From positions 248,001 through 312,000 of the forward strand of contig NZ_JAMOZL010000007.1 in assembly GCF_023667495.1 (NCBI RefSeq): 64,000 nt of DNA. Reading direction: 5' to 3'. Of the stretch, positions 44,833 to 52,777 are shown piece by piece. Both the position numbers and the translations under genes were made by a program. Positions within the stretch are counted from its first letter, which is position 1. Each line of letters begins with the position of its first letter. Source of the stretch: Dyadobacter sp. MSC1_007. Lineage in GTDB: Bacteria; Bacteroidota; Bacteroidia; Cytophagales; Spirosomataceae. The notes beneath the pieces are model-generated. The model saw only the letters and a list, made by a program, of their open reading frames with translations. It ran no database searches and was not told the origin of the DNA.

Positions 44833-47800
44833 TTAGCGTACAATAATGAGCTTTTGAGTGGCTGTTAATGAAGGTGAGCTGATCCGGATGATATAAATGC
44901 CGCTGGAAAGACCGGTGAGATTAAAGAACTGGCGGCTGTCAAACTTCGCTACTTTGAATGTCCTGTGGATAACACCACGGCTATCGATAATCTGAACGTC
45001 CGCATTGACTATATTGGACAAAGTCTCCACCGTGACTTTATCGGTCGCATTCGGGTTTGGATAGGCTACAAAACCTGAGTTCTCGGTGTCAAGATAGAAC
45101 ATGAAGGGCTCCGAGAATTCCGATGAACAAGTCAGCGTCGGGCTGTATACAATGGTGTTGTTAACCACATAGTTACCTGCGCGTACAGCTTTTAAAGTAG
45201 CGGTGTTTTCCGAAAGTTCTGTTCCGTTGTACTTCCAGACATGGTCTCCTGCATTCAGGTTGTTTTCCGCGAACAGCGTGTAAGTACCTATCTTCTTAAT
45301 TGTCGGGGCAGTCGGAGATGGTTTTACATCGATGGCAATGGCTGCTGAATAGGGCGAAAAGCAACCCTGATCATCCTTGATGCGCGCAGCATAACCCCCG
45401 GTTTTAAATACCTCAATAGTTTCTCCCTCTAACCCATTGGTCCAGAAGAACGCATTACCGTTCGCGGCTTTCAATAAAATCGTATCCCCATCGCAGAAGG
45501 TTGTCGGTTCTAATGCCGTCACGATCGGCGACGGAGGCAATGCGAGTGTTTGTGTCGAAATCTGGTTACTTGGATCGGAGTAGCATTGGAACTGGTTGAT
45601 AGTCTGGACAGAAAACGTTCCGGCCGTTGTTACTTTGAGCGTTTGGCTCGATGAGCCGTTGCTCCACAGAAACCCGGCGGCGTTCGAAGATGAAAGGTTA
45701 ACGCTCAGATCAGCACAGAAAGTGGTTGGGCCGTCGGCCGTGATTACAGGTGTCGGCGGCAGTGGGTTCGAGACAACTTGCACGACCGGAGAAACCGGAG
45801 AAACGCAGCCATTTTCATCTTTCGCCGAAATTGTAAAATTACCCGAAGTTCTGATCTCTATTTCGCGATTTGTCGAACCATTGCTCCAAAGGTAGGAGAA
45901 TGCTTCGCTGCTGCGCAATGTCGTGTAGTCCCTGTCACAGAATGTAGTAGGGCGAAGCGCAGTAATAGCCGGAGTTGCCGGGAGCGGGTTTACTTTTACA
46001 GCAATTTCATCGGAAACAGACTCGCAACCGTTGCCATCACGCTGTTTCAATGTGAATTTACCGGTTGCTGCCACGGCTATGGATTTGGTGGTGGCGTTGG
46101 TACTCCAGATGTTGCCGGTGTCATAGCTGGAAGTCATGGTTACATTACCGCCCTGGCAGAATGTCGTTTCTCCACTCAATGCAATGGCGGGTTTCGCTGG
46201 AAGGGGATTAACTTTCACCGTTACCACGTCAGATTCCGGTGAGTAACATCCCACGTCGTCCAGCGCCCGCACGCGAAAATCGCCGGAGTTTGCAACGGTG
46301 ATCGTAGCGTTGGTAGCTCCGTTGGACCACACATTCTTTACTTTGGAATCGGAAGTTAGATTCACTTCTCCGCCCTGGCAGAAAGTAAGTAGGCCGGACG
46401 CAGTGATTTTTGGTTTATCTGGCAGGGGGGAAGTAAGCACTTTCATGCTCACCACATCCGAACTGGCTTCGCAGCCATATACATTTCTGATGGTCACGAA
46501 ATAATCGCCGCCTGCTGTTACCGGTAGCCTGTCGCCTGTTGCGCCTGTGTTCCACCGGGCGTTTTGAGAACTGTTTGAAACCAGGGTCGCAGTGTTTCCA
46601 AGGCAAACGGGGTTGCTTCCTTCAATCGAAATAAAGGGCCGGTTGGGTTGGATTTGTTCAAAAATACGTATCTCCGGCGACCAGATAAGGTTGTTGCGGT
46701 CATCCCGCGCAGTAACGCGATACGATCCGTTGCCGACTTGGATGCTCTGGGAATTGCCTCCATTATTCCAGCTAAATGAGTTGAGGCCCACGCCTTCCGC
46801 GGTTAATGTCACATTGCCATTTCCGGCACACGTAACTTTTACGTTCAAAGGTGTTAAACCCTGGTAAGGTTCGGAACGGGCAAAGTAATCGTCATTCAGC
46901 CTGTCGTTCCATGCATCTGCAAGTTGAGCCAGGCCATCCTGCATGAAATGCACTCCGCTCGGATCAATCCGTGGAATTTGTATCAGATCGGTCAATGGCC
47001 CTTGAAATACATTAGGCACATTATTAATAACCCTCGTCTGACCATCGGTAACCTGGTTATCTGTTCCGTTCCTATTATTGTAAGATGTGAGGGATACCAT
47101 CCATGAAATGTTCCTGCCGGATTCGTTCCTGGATGCTTCGATGACTGTTTTCAAGTCATTGAAATAGCTGTCAGAACTGGTATTGTTATCGTTATCCGCT
47201 TCCCCCTGCAACCAGAGAATTCCCCTTAATCCGGTAAGCGAGGTATAACGGCGGATCACATCGCGCATGTTACCATAAGGCATTCCGGCAGGTTGAAAAT
47301 ACTGATCGGCATAAATCGATTTCGGAGAAGCACCCGAAATACTTTCCCTCCATGCAGCAATGTGACTTCCATACCACCCGACATTGTAAAACAGTACCGG
47401 TACGCCCAGTTTAGCCACCAGCTTGTCGCCCAACCTCCCCCAGCACCAGGCCGACCTGCCCCGCGGAGCGATATCAGATTGAGAATCAACGTGTATAAAT
47501 GACGGATACGGAAAATCGGACCCAGCGCTTGGAAGGCCTTCCGTTGTCTGGACATTCATGTGGTTTACCGCACTAACGCGGTCGTCTCCGGCCCCCTGAG
47601 CGCCCCAGTCCGTATATGGCTTGCCTGGCTCGTCGTTCCGGTATCCTTCTGCATTTGATTGCCCGGCGATCATAAACACTTCGCCAACGCCTACGTGATC
47701 CACCTGGGTAGGGCCGATCATCTGGCCGTTACGCCATCCACGTACTTCAAGCTTATACCAGCCGCCTTCCGCGTTCAGACTTCCGGAAAAGAAACCGCCC

Positions 47801-48042
47801 TGTGGATTGTCGTGGATAGTTTTCCATTCAATGGTCACGCCCCCGTTCATGGCACCCAACCTTGCTTCGATTTTGTCAACAGCCTGGTTAAAACTGCCTG
47901 AAATGTAGATGTTTGCTCTATTGCCTTTATCCCGCTGGAAAACGGCGCGATCCGAAGGGAAATCGATGGAGATTTGTCCGTGTGCAGTGAAAGAAATAAT
48001 GCTTAATCCTACCCAAAACAAGTACGGTAGATAGTGTTTCAT
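44833..48042 (-). CDS. Large secreted SGNH/sialate-O-acetylesterase-like protein with Ig-like repeats
   Basis: 1069-aa exported protein. I use the ATG at 48042 (MKHYLPYLFWVG), which begins the signal peptide. The N-terminal domain and SGNH domain match the neighbour: GEVFMIAGQSNAEGY, NVGWYGSHIAAWRES, ILWLQGEADNDN and DPSGVHFMQDG. Then come about eight ~80-residue Ig/PKD-like modules, several with a conserved TTFC...WSNG...GC core, and a C-terminal sorting domain (SGFVAYPNPNATDKVTVETL...GIYIIRISSPSLTATQKLIIVR). The two adjacent genes arose by duplication and differ mainly in repeat number. Substrate unknown, perhaps acetylated glycans. Confidence 0.88.
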   Translation of the reverse strand: MKHYLPYLFWVGLSIISFTAHGQISIDFPSDRAVFQRDKGNRANIYISGSFNQAVDKIEARLGAMNGGVTIEWKTIHDNPQGGFFSGSLNAEGGWYKLEVRGWRNGQMIGPTQVDHVGVGEVFMIAGQSNAEGYRNDEPGKPYTDWGAQGAGDDRVSAVNHMNVQTTEGLPSAGSDFPYPSFIHVDSQSDIAPRGRSAWCWGRLGDKLVAKLGVPVLFYNVGWYGSHIAAWRESISGASPKSIYADQYFQPAGMPYGNMRDVIRRYTSLTGLRGILWLQGEADNDNNTSSDSYFNDLKTVIEASRNESGRNISWMVSLTSYNNRNGTDNQVTDGQTRVINNVPNVFQGPLTDLIQIPRIDPSGVHFMQDGLAQLADAWNDRLNDDYFARSEPYQGLTPLNVKVTCAGNGNVTLTAEGVGLNSFSWNNGGNSQSIQVGNGSYRVTARDDRNNLIWSPEIRIFEQIQPNRPFISIEGSNPVCLGNTATLVSNSSQNARWNTGATGDRLPVTAGGDYFVTIRNVYGCEASSDVVSMKVLTSPLPDKPKITASGLLTFCQGGEVNLTSDSKVKNVWSNGATNATITVANSGDFRVRALDDVGCYSPESDVVTVKVNPLPAKPAIALSGETTFCQGGNVTMTSSYDTGNIWSTNATTKSIAVAATGKFTLKQRDGNGCESVSDEIAVKVNPLPATPAITALRPTTFCDRDYTTLRSSEAFSYLWSNGSTNREIEIRTSGNFTISAKDENGCVSPVSPVVQVVSNPLPPTPVITADGPTTFCADLSVNLSSSNAAGFLWSNGSSSQTLKVTTAGTFSVQTINQFQCYSDPSNQISTQTLALPPSPIVTALEPTTFCDGDTILLKAANGNAFFWTNGLEGETIEVFKTGGYAARIKDDQGCFSPYSAAIAIDVKPSPTAPTIKKIGTYTLFAENNLNAGDHVWKYNGTELSENTATLKAVRAGNYVVNNTIVYSPTLTCSSEFSEPFMFYLDTENSGFVAYPNPNATDKVTVETLSNIVNADVQIIDSRGVIHRTFKVAKFDSRQFFNLTGLSSGIYIIRISSPSLTATQKLIIVR
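45310..46640 (-). repeat. Tandem Ig-like repeat region
   Basis: Protein-level repeats of about 80 residues, each running L-P-x-x-P-x-I-T-A, then TTFC, then WSNG and a D-x-x-GC segment. At least five are well conserved and two or three more degenerate. The DNA copies have diverged, so they are not recent. Confidence 0.85.
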
Positions 48043-48117
48043 AATGACCTGAAATTCTATAATATAACTTCTTGGACACACAATATGCACCGAAAGGTTG
48101 CCTCTTTCAAGAAAATA

Positions 48118-49125
48118 TTATTTTACGGGGAACGGGGAATTGATGAGTTCCCATATCTTGTCTTTTAATTGTTCAATGCCTTCTTGAGTAATTGCAGAAA
48201 TTAAAAGTGTGGGAATACCGTTAGGTAGATTTTTGCGCAGTGTAACCCTTTCTTCATCAGAGAGTACATCTACTTTTGAGATAGCCAGAATGCGGCTTTT
48301 ATCGAGGAGGGAGGGATTGTAAAGGCGGAGTTCCTGTACCAGGGTCTGATATTCGGCTTCGATATCTTCGCTATCGGCCGGTACCATGAAAAGCAGGATG
48401 GAGTTACGTTCAATATGTCTCAGAAAGCGAAGACCGAGGCCTTTACCTTGTGAAGCACCTTCGATGATGCCCGGAATATCGGCCATTACGAAGGATTTAT
48501 AGTCGCGGTAAGCGACCACACCCAGGTTCGGCACAAGGGTGGTGAAAGGATAATCTGCGATTTCAGGCTTTGCTGCTGATACAACAGAAAGCAATGTCGA
48601 TTTACCTGCATTAGGGAAGCCTACCAATCCTACGTCTGCAAGGACTTTGAGTTCCAGGATTACCCATTCTTCCAGGCCGGGCTCGCCGGGCTGGGCATAT
48701 TGTGGCGTCTGGTTTGTGGCCGATTTGAAATGGTCGTTACCCATTCCACCGCGACCACCACGAAGCAGGATCACCTCCTGGCCGTCTTCGGTAATTTCAA
48801 AAAGCTGTTCTCCTGTCTCCGCATTTTTGGCGGTTGTGCCCAGCGGCACTTCCAGGATAATATCTTTACCAATAGCACCGCTTCTGCGGCCGCCTTCGCC
48901 GCCTTTACCGTCGAAGGCTTTGATGTGTTTGGTATATTTCAAATGCAGCAACGTCCAGAGCTGGGAATTGCCTTTCAATATAACATGACCGCCCCGTCCG
49001 CCGTCGCCACCGTCGGGCCCGCCTTTCTCGACGTGTTTTTCACGCCTGAAATGCATAGAACCGGCTCCGCCAGCGCCTGAGCGAACATTAATTTTAACGT
49101 AGTCAATGAAGTTAGAGGAGGCCAT
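48118..49125 (-). CDS. obgE: GTPase ObgE
   Basis: 335-aa ribosome-associated GTPase of late 50S assembly. Glycine-rich Obg domain at the N-terminus ([34 protein letters not shown]), then the G domain: G1 [29 protein letters not shown]3 [12 protein letters not shown]4 ISKVD. The C-terminal OCT extension found in some Obg proteins is absent. adk lies 24 bp upstream on the same strand, so they may form an operon. Confidence 0.97.
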   Translation of the reverse strand: MASSNFIDYVKINVRSGAGGAGSMHFRREKHVEKGGPDGGDGGRGGHVILKGNSQLWTLLHLKYTKHIKAFDGKGGEGGRRSGAIGKDIILEVPLGTTAKNAETGEQLFEITEDGQEVILLRGGRGGMGNDHFKSATNQTPQYAQPGEPGLEEWVILELKVLADVGLVGFPNAGKSTLLSVVSAAKPEIADYPFTTLVPNLGVVAYRDYKSFVMADIPGIIEGASQGKGLGLRFLRHIERNSILLFMVPADSEDIEAEYQTLVQELRLYNPSLLDKSRILAISKVDVLSDEERVTLRKNLPNGIPTLLISAITQEGIEQLKDKIWELINSPFPVK

Positions 49126-49148
49126 GTGAGTATAGTGAAAAATGGAAA

Positions 49149-49730
49149 TCAGGCAGGGGTAACCCGTGAAATCGCCTTGGAAATCTCTTCGAAAATGAAG
49201 TCGATCTCACCAATCCCGTTGATAGCGACAAACTTGTCCTGGCCTTGATAATAGTCGGCAACAGGTTTTGTTTTACTGTTATATTCCTGAATGCGCTTAC
49301 TGATCAGCTCTTCGTTCTGATCGTCGGGGCGGCCGGAAGTTTTGCCGCGGTTCAGCAGGCGTGCCAGCAGTTCATTGTCATCCACAACCAATGCAACCAT
49401 AACCGAAATGCTTTCGCTGTAACTGGCCAGCAAAGTATCCAATGCTTCGGCTTGCTTTACTGTTCTTGGAAAACCATCGAAGATAAAACCGGCAGCGTTG
49501 CGGTGCTCTTTCAGCTTGTTGTCGATCATCCCGATCACCACTTCATCAGGAACCAGAATCCCTTTATCCATAAGCGTTTTGGCTTGTAGCCCTAGCTCGG
49601 ATCCTGCTTGTATTTCTGAACGAAGCAAGTCCCCTGTCGAGAGGTGGATCAGATTATATTTGGCAATGATTTTTTCACTTTGGGTACCTTTTCCGGCGCC
49701 GGGAGGGCCAAACAGTATAAGATTCAGCAT
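49149..49730 (-). CDS. adk: Adenylate kinase
   Basis: Interconverts ATP+AMP and 2 ADP. P-loop [17 protein letters not shown]-binding [24 protein letters not shown], and [23 protein letters not shown] with a short LID, so this is the small, zinc-free form. I choose the ATG at 49730 (193 aa, [11 protein letters not shown]); the TTG at 49778 adds a non-conserved segment. obgE follows after 23 bp. Confidence 0.95.
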   Translation of the reverse strand: MLNLILFGPPGAGKGTQSEKIIAKYNLIHLSTGDLLRSEIQAGSELGLQAKTLMDKGILVPDEVVIGMIDNKLKEHRNAAGFIFDGFPRTVKQAEALDTLLASYSESISVMVALVVDDNELLARLLNRGKTSGRPDDQNEELISKRIQEYNSKTKPVADYYQGQDKFVAINGIGEIDFIFEEISKAISRVTPA

Positions 49731-49827
49731 AGTTGCTTCAAAAATTGATGTCGCTGTAGATTGGTGAATATCCCGCAAATTTACAATTCTTACTCTATGT
49801 CAGCGAAATTGTTGCATAATTTTTACA

Positions 49828-49862
49828 ATAAAAATCCCCTCCGTTATTTCTAACAAAGGGGA
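49828..49862 (-). terminator. Terminator of the secreted protein gene at 49888
   Basis: On the minus strand, TCCCCTTTGTTA and TAACGGAGGGGA pair over 12 bp (two G-U pairs) around a GAAA tetraloop, followed by TTTTTATT. It starts 26 bp after the stop of the secreted protein gene. Confidence 0.88.
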
Positions 49863-49887
49863 CCCGCCATTAACAATGTGGTATCGA

Positions 49888-50703
49888 TCAGGGAATAACG
49901 ACCCTTTTCACCGCTCCGTCTTCATTTTGTACCACGGTTACGAACAGCGTTCCTTTTGTATTTTTCTTAAGTTCGATCTGGCCTACGAATTCTCCTTCAA
50001 AGTCTTTAATGTCCTTTTTGCCGACTTCGCGGCCCTTGGTATCGGTAACCGTTACAGTCACGTCGCCTTTTTCGGGGACTGCAAAACGTAGGTTGAGCAC
50101 ATCATCGGCCGGGTTATTTGCATAAGCACTCAGGGAGCGTACGTTGGCTGCTTTGCCCATTTCCTTACCATCCCAGATATCGCCCATCCGGTTTCCGAAT
50201 TCCTCCATATCCCGCATCATGATCTTAGCCTTGGGTTTGAAGTCCCGTTCGATGTGTTTGAAATGCTCACGGAACTTGTCGGAATCCCAGGTCATGTCAT
50301 GTTTGAAATCACCGTCCCACAGAAATGCAGTCGGTTCACGGTCGTCGCGATGGTCGATGATTACTTTTTTGCGCTTTTTCATCGAGATCACGTCGTCGTC
50401 ACCATCATCGATTGTGATTGAAATGGCTTGTTTCTTCTTTTTATCCACACCCAGCGAATCCAGAACCTTATCGACAAACTTCTGCCTTTCTTCATCGGTA
50501 AGTGCGCCTACCTTGTACGATTTCTCGATGTCGCGGGTCTTGCCGTCCACATCCTCGGTAACCCTGATCCGGATGCTGGCTTTTTTGTCGTCATCGTCGG
50601 ATTTCTTGATTTTGTCGGATTGGGCCTGTGCAAATGTGAACATTGCCGGTCCGGCCAGCAACAGCAGCGACCATGTCAGTTTTTTGAATAAATCGGTTCT
50701 CAT
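49888..50703 (-). CDS. Secreted highly charged protein with C-terminal sorting-like domain
   Basis: 271-aa exported protein, signal peptide MRTDLFKKLTWSLLLLAGPAMFTFAQAQ. The central part is rich in Lys and Asp (KKSDDDDKKASIRIRVTEDVDGKTRDIEKS; SMKKRKKVIIDHRDDREPTAF). The last ~75 residues (LNLRFAVPEKGDVTVTVTDTKGREVGKKDI...GTLFVTVVQNEDGAVKRVVIP) resemble a type IX secretion sorting domain. I use the ATG at 50703. It is divergent from a histidine kinase gene 170 bp away, so the two may be co-regulated, or this protein may be the kinase's target. Function unknown. Confidence 0.75.
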   Translation of the reverse strand: MRTDLFKKLTWSLLLLAGPAMFTFAQAQSDKIKKSDDDDKKASIRIRVTEDVDGKTRDIEKSYKVGALTDEERQKFVDKVLDSLGVDKKKKQAISITIDDGDDDVISMKKRKKVIIDHRDDREPTAFLWDGDFKHDMTWDSDKFREHFKHIERDFKPKAKIMMRDMEEFGNRMGDIWDGKEMGKAANVRSLSAYANNPADDVLNLRFAVPEKGDVTVTVTDTKGREVGKKDIKDFEGEFVGQIELKKNTKGTLFVTVVQNEDGAVKRVVIP

Positions 50704-50808
50704 AAATGTTTTTTTGTTTTGTGAATGAATGAATTGCAAAACACTGTGCATGTTGCTTCCATGGCTGTTAAATAATGTTAAAAACACCGGCGACCGGGGC
50801 CTAAGCAT

Positions 50809-50816
50809 TAAATTTG
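50809..50816 (+). promoter_or_regulatory. Putative -7 element for the histidine kinase
   Basis: TAAATTTG matches TAnnTTTG and is 58 bp before the kinase start, within the shared divergent region. Confidence 0.35.
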
Positions 50817-50873
50817 TTAACGGTAAAATGTCGGGAACAACGGCGGGTGCGTTGCATAGGGGAACTGAAAATT

Positions 50874-52694
50874 ATGAGCAGAAGGAAAATACAAATCATA
50901 GTAGGCCTGATGTGCCTGGCGCTGATCGGGCTGATCGGTTTCCAGTGGTACTGGATCAGGGAGGCGATCGCCATCCGCAATGACCAGTTCAACCAAAAAG
51001 TGTCGGAATCGGTGCAGGAAGTGGTGCACCGGCTCGAAAAGCAGGAAATGATGTACCTGCTTCAACGCAGGATTGAAACCGAGCAGCAGAAAAGCCGGCT
51101 CGACCGGATTACGCAATTGCGCAATATGCCTGTGAAGCGCACATCACCCCCGAACCCGAAACCTGCGCGTGAGGCATTAGCACACGTGCAACCGCGGATG
51201 GAAGTTGCCATTGGGCCGAATGGCGAGGAAATACATTATCAGATCATCACCGAAGCGGTGCCTACCGACGTCCTTAGCCCCAATTTCAGGGTCATGGTCG
51301 ATCATCAGCAGCGTATTATGGAAGAGTTTTTCCAGGCGCAGCAATACGGAATGGCTGGGATTGACGAATTTATGAGAAGACGGCTCGAAGAGGAGCGGAA
51401 GCTGGGTAATGCAATCCGCGGCGTAGCCGACCCGGAAGCCGGAAAAGGAGGGAATGAGTGGATCAGGAAAGACTCTGTGAAACGCAATGTGGCCAACCGT
51501 AAAGTGGCATTGCCGAACGGCACCAAAGGAGAAAGGCTGAAATCGCGTGCCCTTATCAATGCCGGGGAGCCGGACCGCGCAGAACTTCTGAAAGAGGTAA
51601 TGAAAGATTTTATTTATACAAAAAGACCGATTGAACAACGTGTGAACCGCTTTTTATTAGATACACTGCTAAAAAAGCAACTGGTACAAAACGGCATTAC
51701 GTTACCTTACGAGTTTGCCGTCAGAGGGCAATCCGACGACAGCCTTATTTTTTCGACCACCGTATTGAGGCCGGGCGAATGGGAAGAAAAATCCTATAAA
51801 GCTTCTTTATTTCCGAACGAATCGGTGAATGCGCAAAACGCGTTATATGTGTTCTTTCCCGATCAGCAACGTTACATTCTTAGCAATATGGGGGTGATGT
51901 TCGGGGGCTCGGGTGTGCTGATTATCGTGATCATGGCCTGCTTCTACATGGCCGTTACGACGATTTTGAGGCAGAAAAAGCTTTCTGACATCAAGAATGA
52001 CTTCATCAACAACATGACGCACGAATTCAAAACGCCCATTTCAACGATTGCACTCGCAGCTGAAATGGCGCAGGAGAATTCGACTTCCATGCCCGAAACG
52101 GTCAAAGGTTCGCGGCTCGATCGTTACCTGGGCATTATCATGGAAGAGAATAAGCGGCTGGGGACCCACGTGGAAAAAGTACTTCAGATGGCTTTGCTGG
52201 ATAAAGGGCATGTCAAACTGAAAATAAGTGATGCCAACATCCATGACCTGATCGGAAAGGCATTAAATGGGCAAAGCGTTCAGATAGAGCAGAAAGAAGG
52301 CGACGTAGATCTTGATTTTGAGGCCGAAGAAGACGTGGTAGCGGCGGACGAGGTACATATCTCGAATATCCTCAATAACCTGATCGATAACGCCATTAAA
52401 TATTCGCTTGACAAGCTGCACATCGCGGTTTCGACCCGAAATGAAAACGGAGGCATTGCGATATCCATCAGAGATACCGGTATCGGCATGAGCCGCGAGC
52501 AGCAGCAACGTATTTTCGATACGTTCTACCGTGTTCCTACGGGTAATGTGCACGATGTCAAAGGTTTTGGCCTTGGATTGAGCTATGTTAAAAAGATGGT
52601 TGAAGCGCATGAAGGCACCGTTCGCGTGCAAAGCAAGCCCGGCGAAGGCAGCACGTTTACCGTTTGGTTGCCTACCCGCAAAGAGGAGCAATAG
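50874..52694 (+). CDS. Orphan sensor histidine kinase
   Basis: 606-aa inner-membrane sensor kinase. I start at the ATG at 50874. TM1 (IIVGLMCLALIGLIGFQWYWI), a long periplasmic region (about residues 30-340, with coiled-coil-like and basic stretches), TM2 (GVLIIVIMACFYMAVTTI), then the kinase core: H-box NNMTHEFKTPIS, N-box NILNNLIDNAIKYS, G1 RDTGIGMS, G2 GFGLGLSYVKKM. No response-regulator gene is adjacent; valS follows 84 bp downstream. Signal and partner are unknown. Confidence 0.92.
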   Translation: MSRRKIQIIVGLMCLALIGLIGFQWYWIREAIAIRNDQFNQKVSESVQEVVHRLEKQEMMYLLQRRIETEQQKSRLDRITQLRNMPVKRTSPPNPKPAREALAHVQPRMEVAIGPNGEEIHYQIITEAVPTDVLSPNFRVMVDHQQRIMEEFFQAQQYGMAGIDEFMRRRLEEERKLGNAIRGVADPEAGKGGNEWIRKDSVKRNVANRKVALPNGTKGERLKSRALINAGEPDRAELLKEVMKDFIYTKRPIEQRVNRFLLDTLLKKQLVQNGITLPYEFAVRGQSDDSLIFSTTVLRPGEWEEKSYKASLFPNESVNAQNALYVFFPDQQRYILSNMGVMFGGSGVLIIVIMACFYMAVTTILRQKKLSDIKNDFINNMTHEFKTPISTIALAAEMAQENSTSMPETVKGSRLDRYLGIIMEENKRLGTHVEKVLQMALLDKGHVKLKISDANIHDLIGKALNGQSVQIEQKEGDVDLDFEAEEDVVAADEVHISNILNNLIDNAIKYSLDKLHIAVSTRNENGGIAISIRDTGIGMSREQQQRIFDTFYRVPTGNVHDVKGFGLGLSYVKKMVEAHEGTVRVQSKPGEGSTFTVWLPTRKEEQ

Positions 52695-52777
52695 TTTAGA
52701 AATATCGTCTGCAAACCCTAACTTGCCGTCTTTTTAAGATGACCAGCCGACAGTTACGGTAAATTTCAGACTACACA

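Noticed and set aside
50144-50728. Plus-strand frame of 194 codons opposite the charged secreted protein
   Set aside because: Antisense product is Ser-rich low-complexity, while the minus frame has a proper signal peptide and a C-terminal sorting-like domain.
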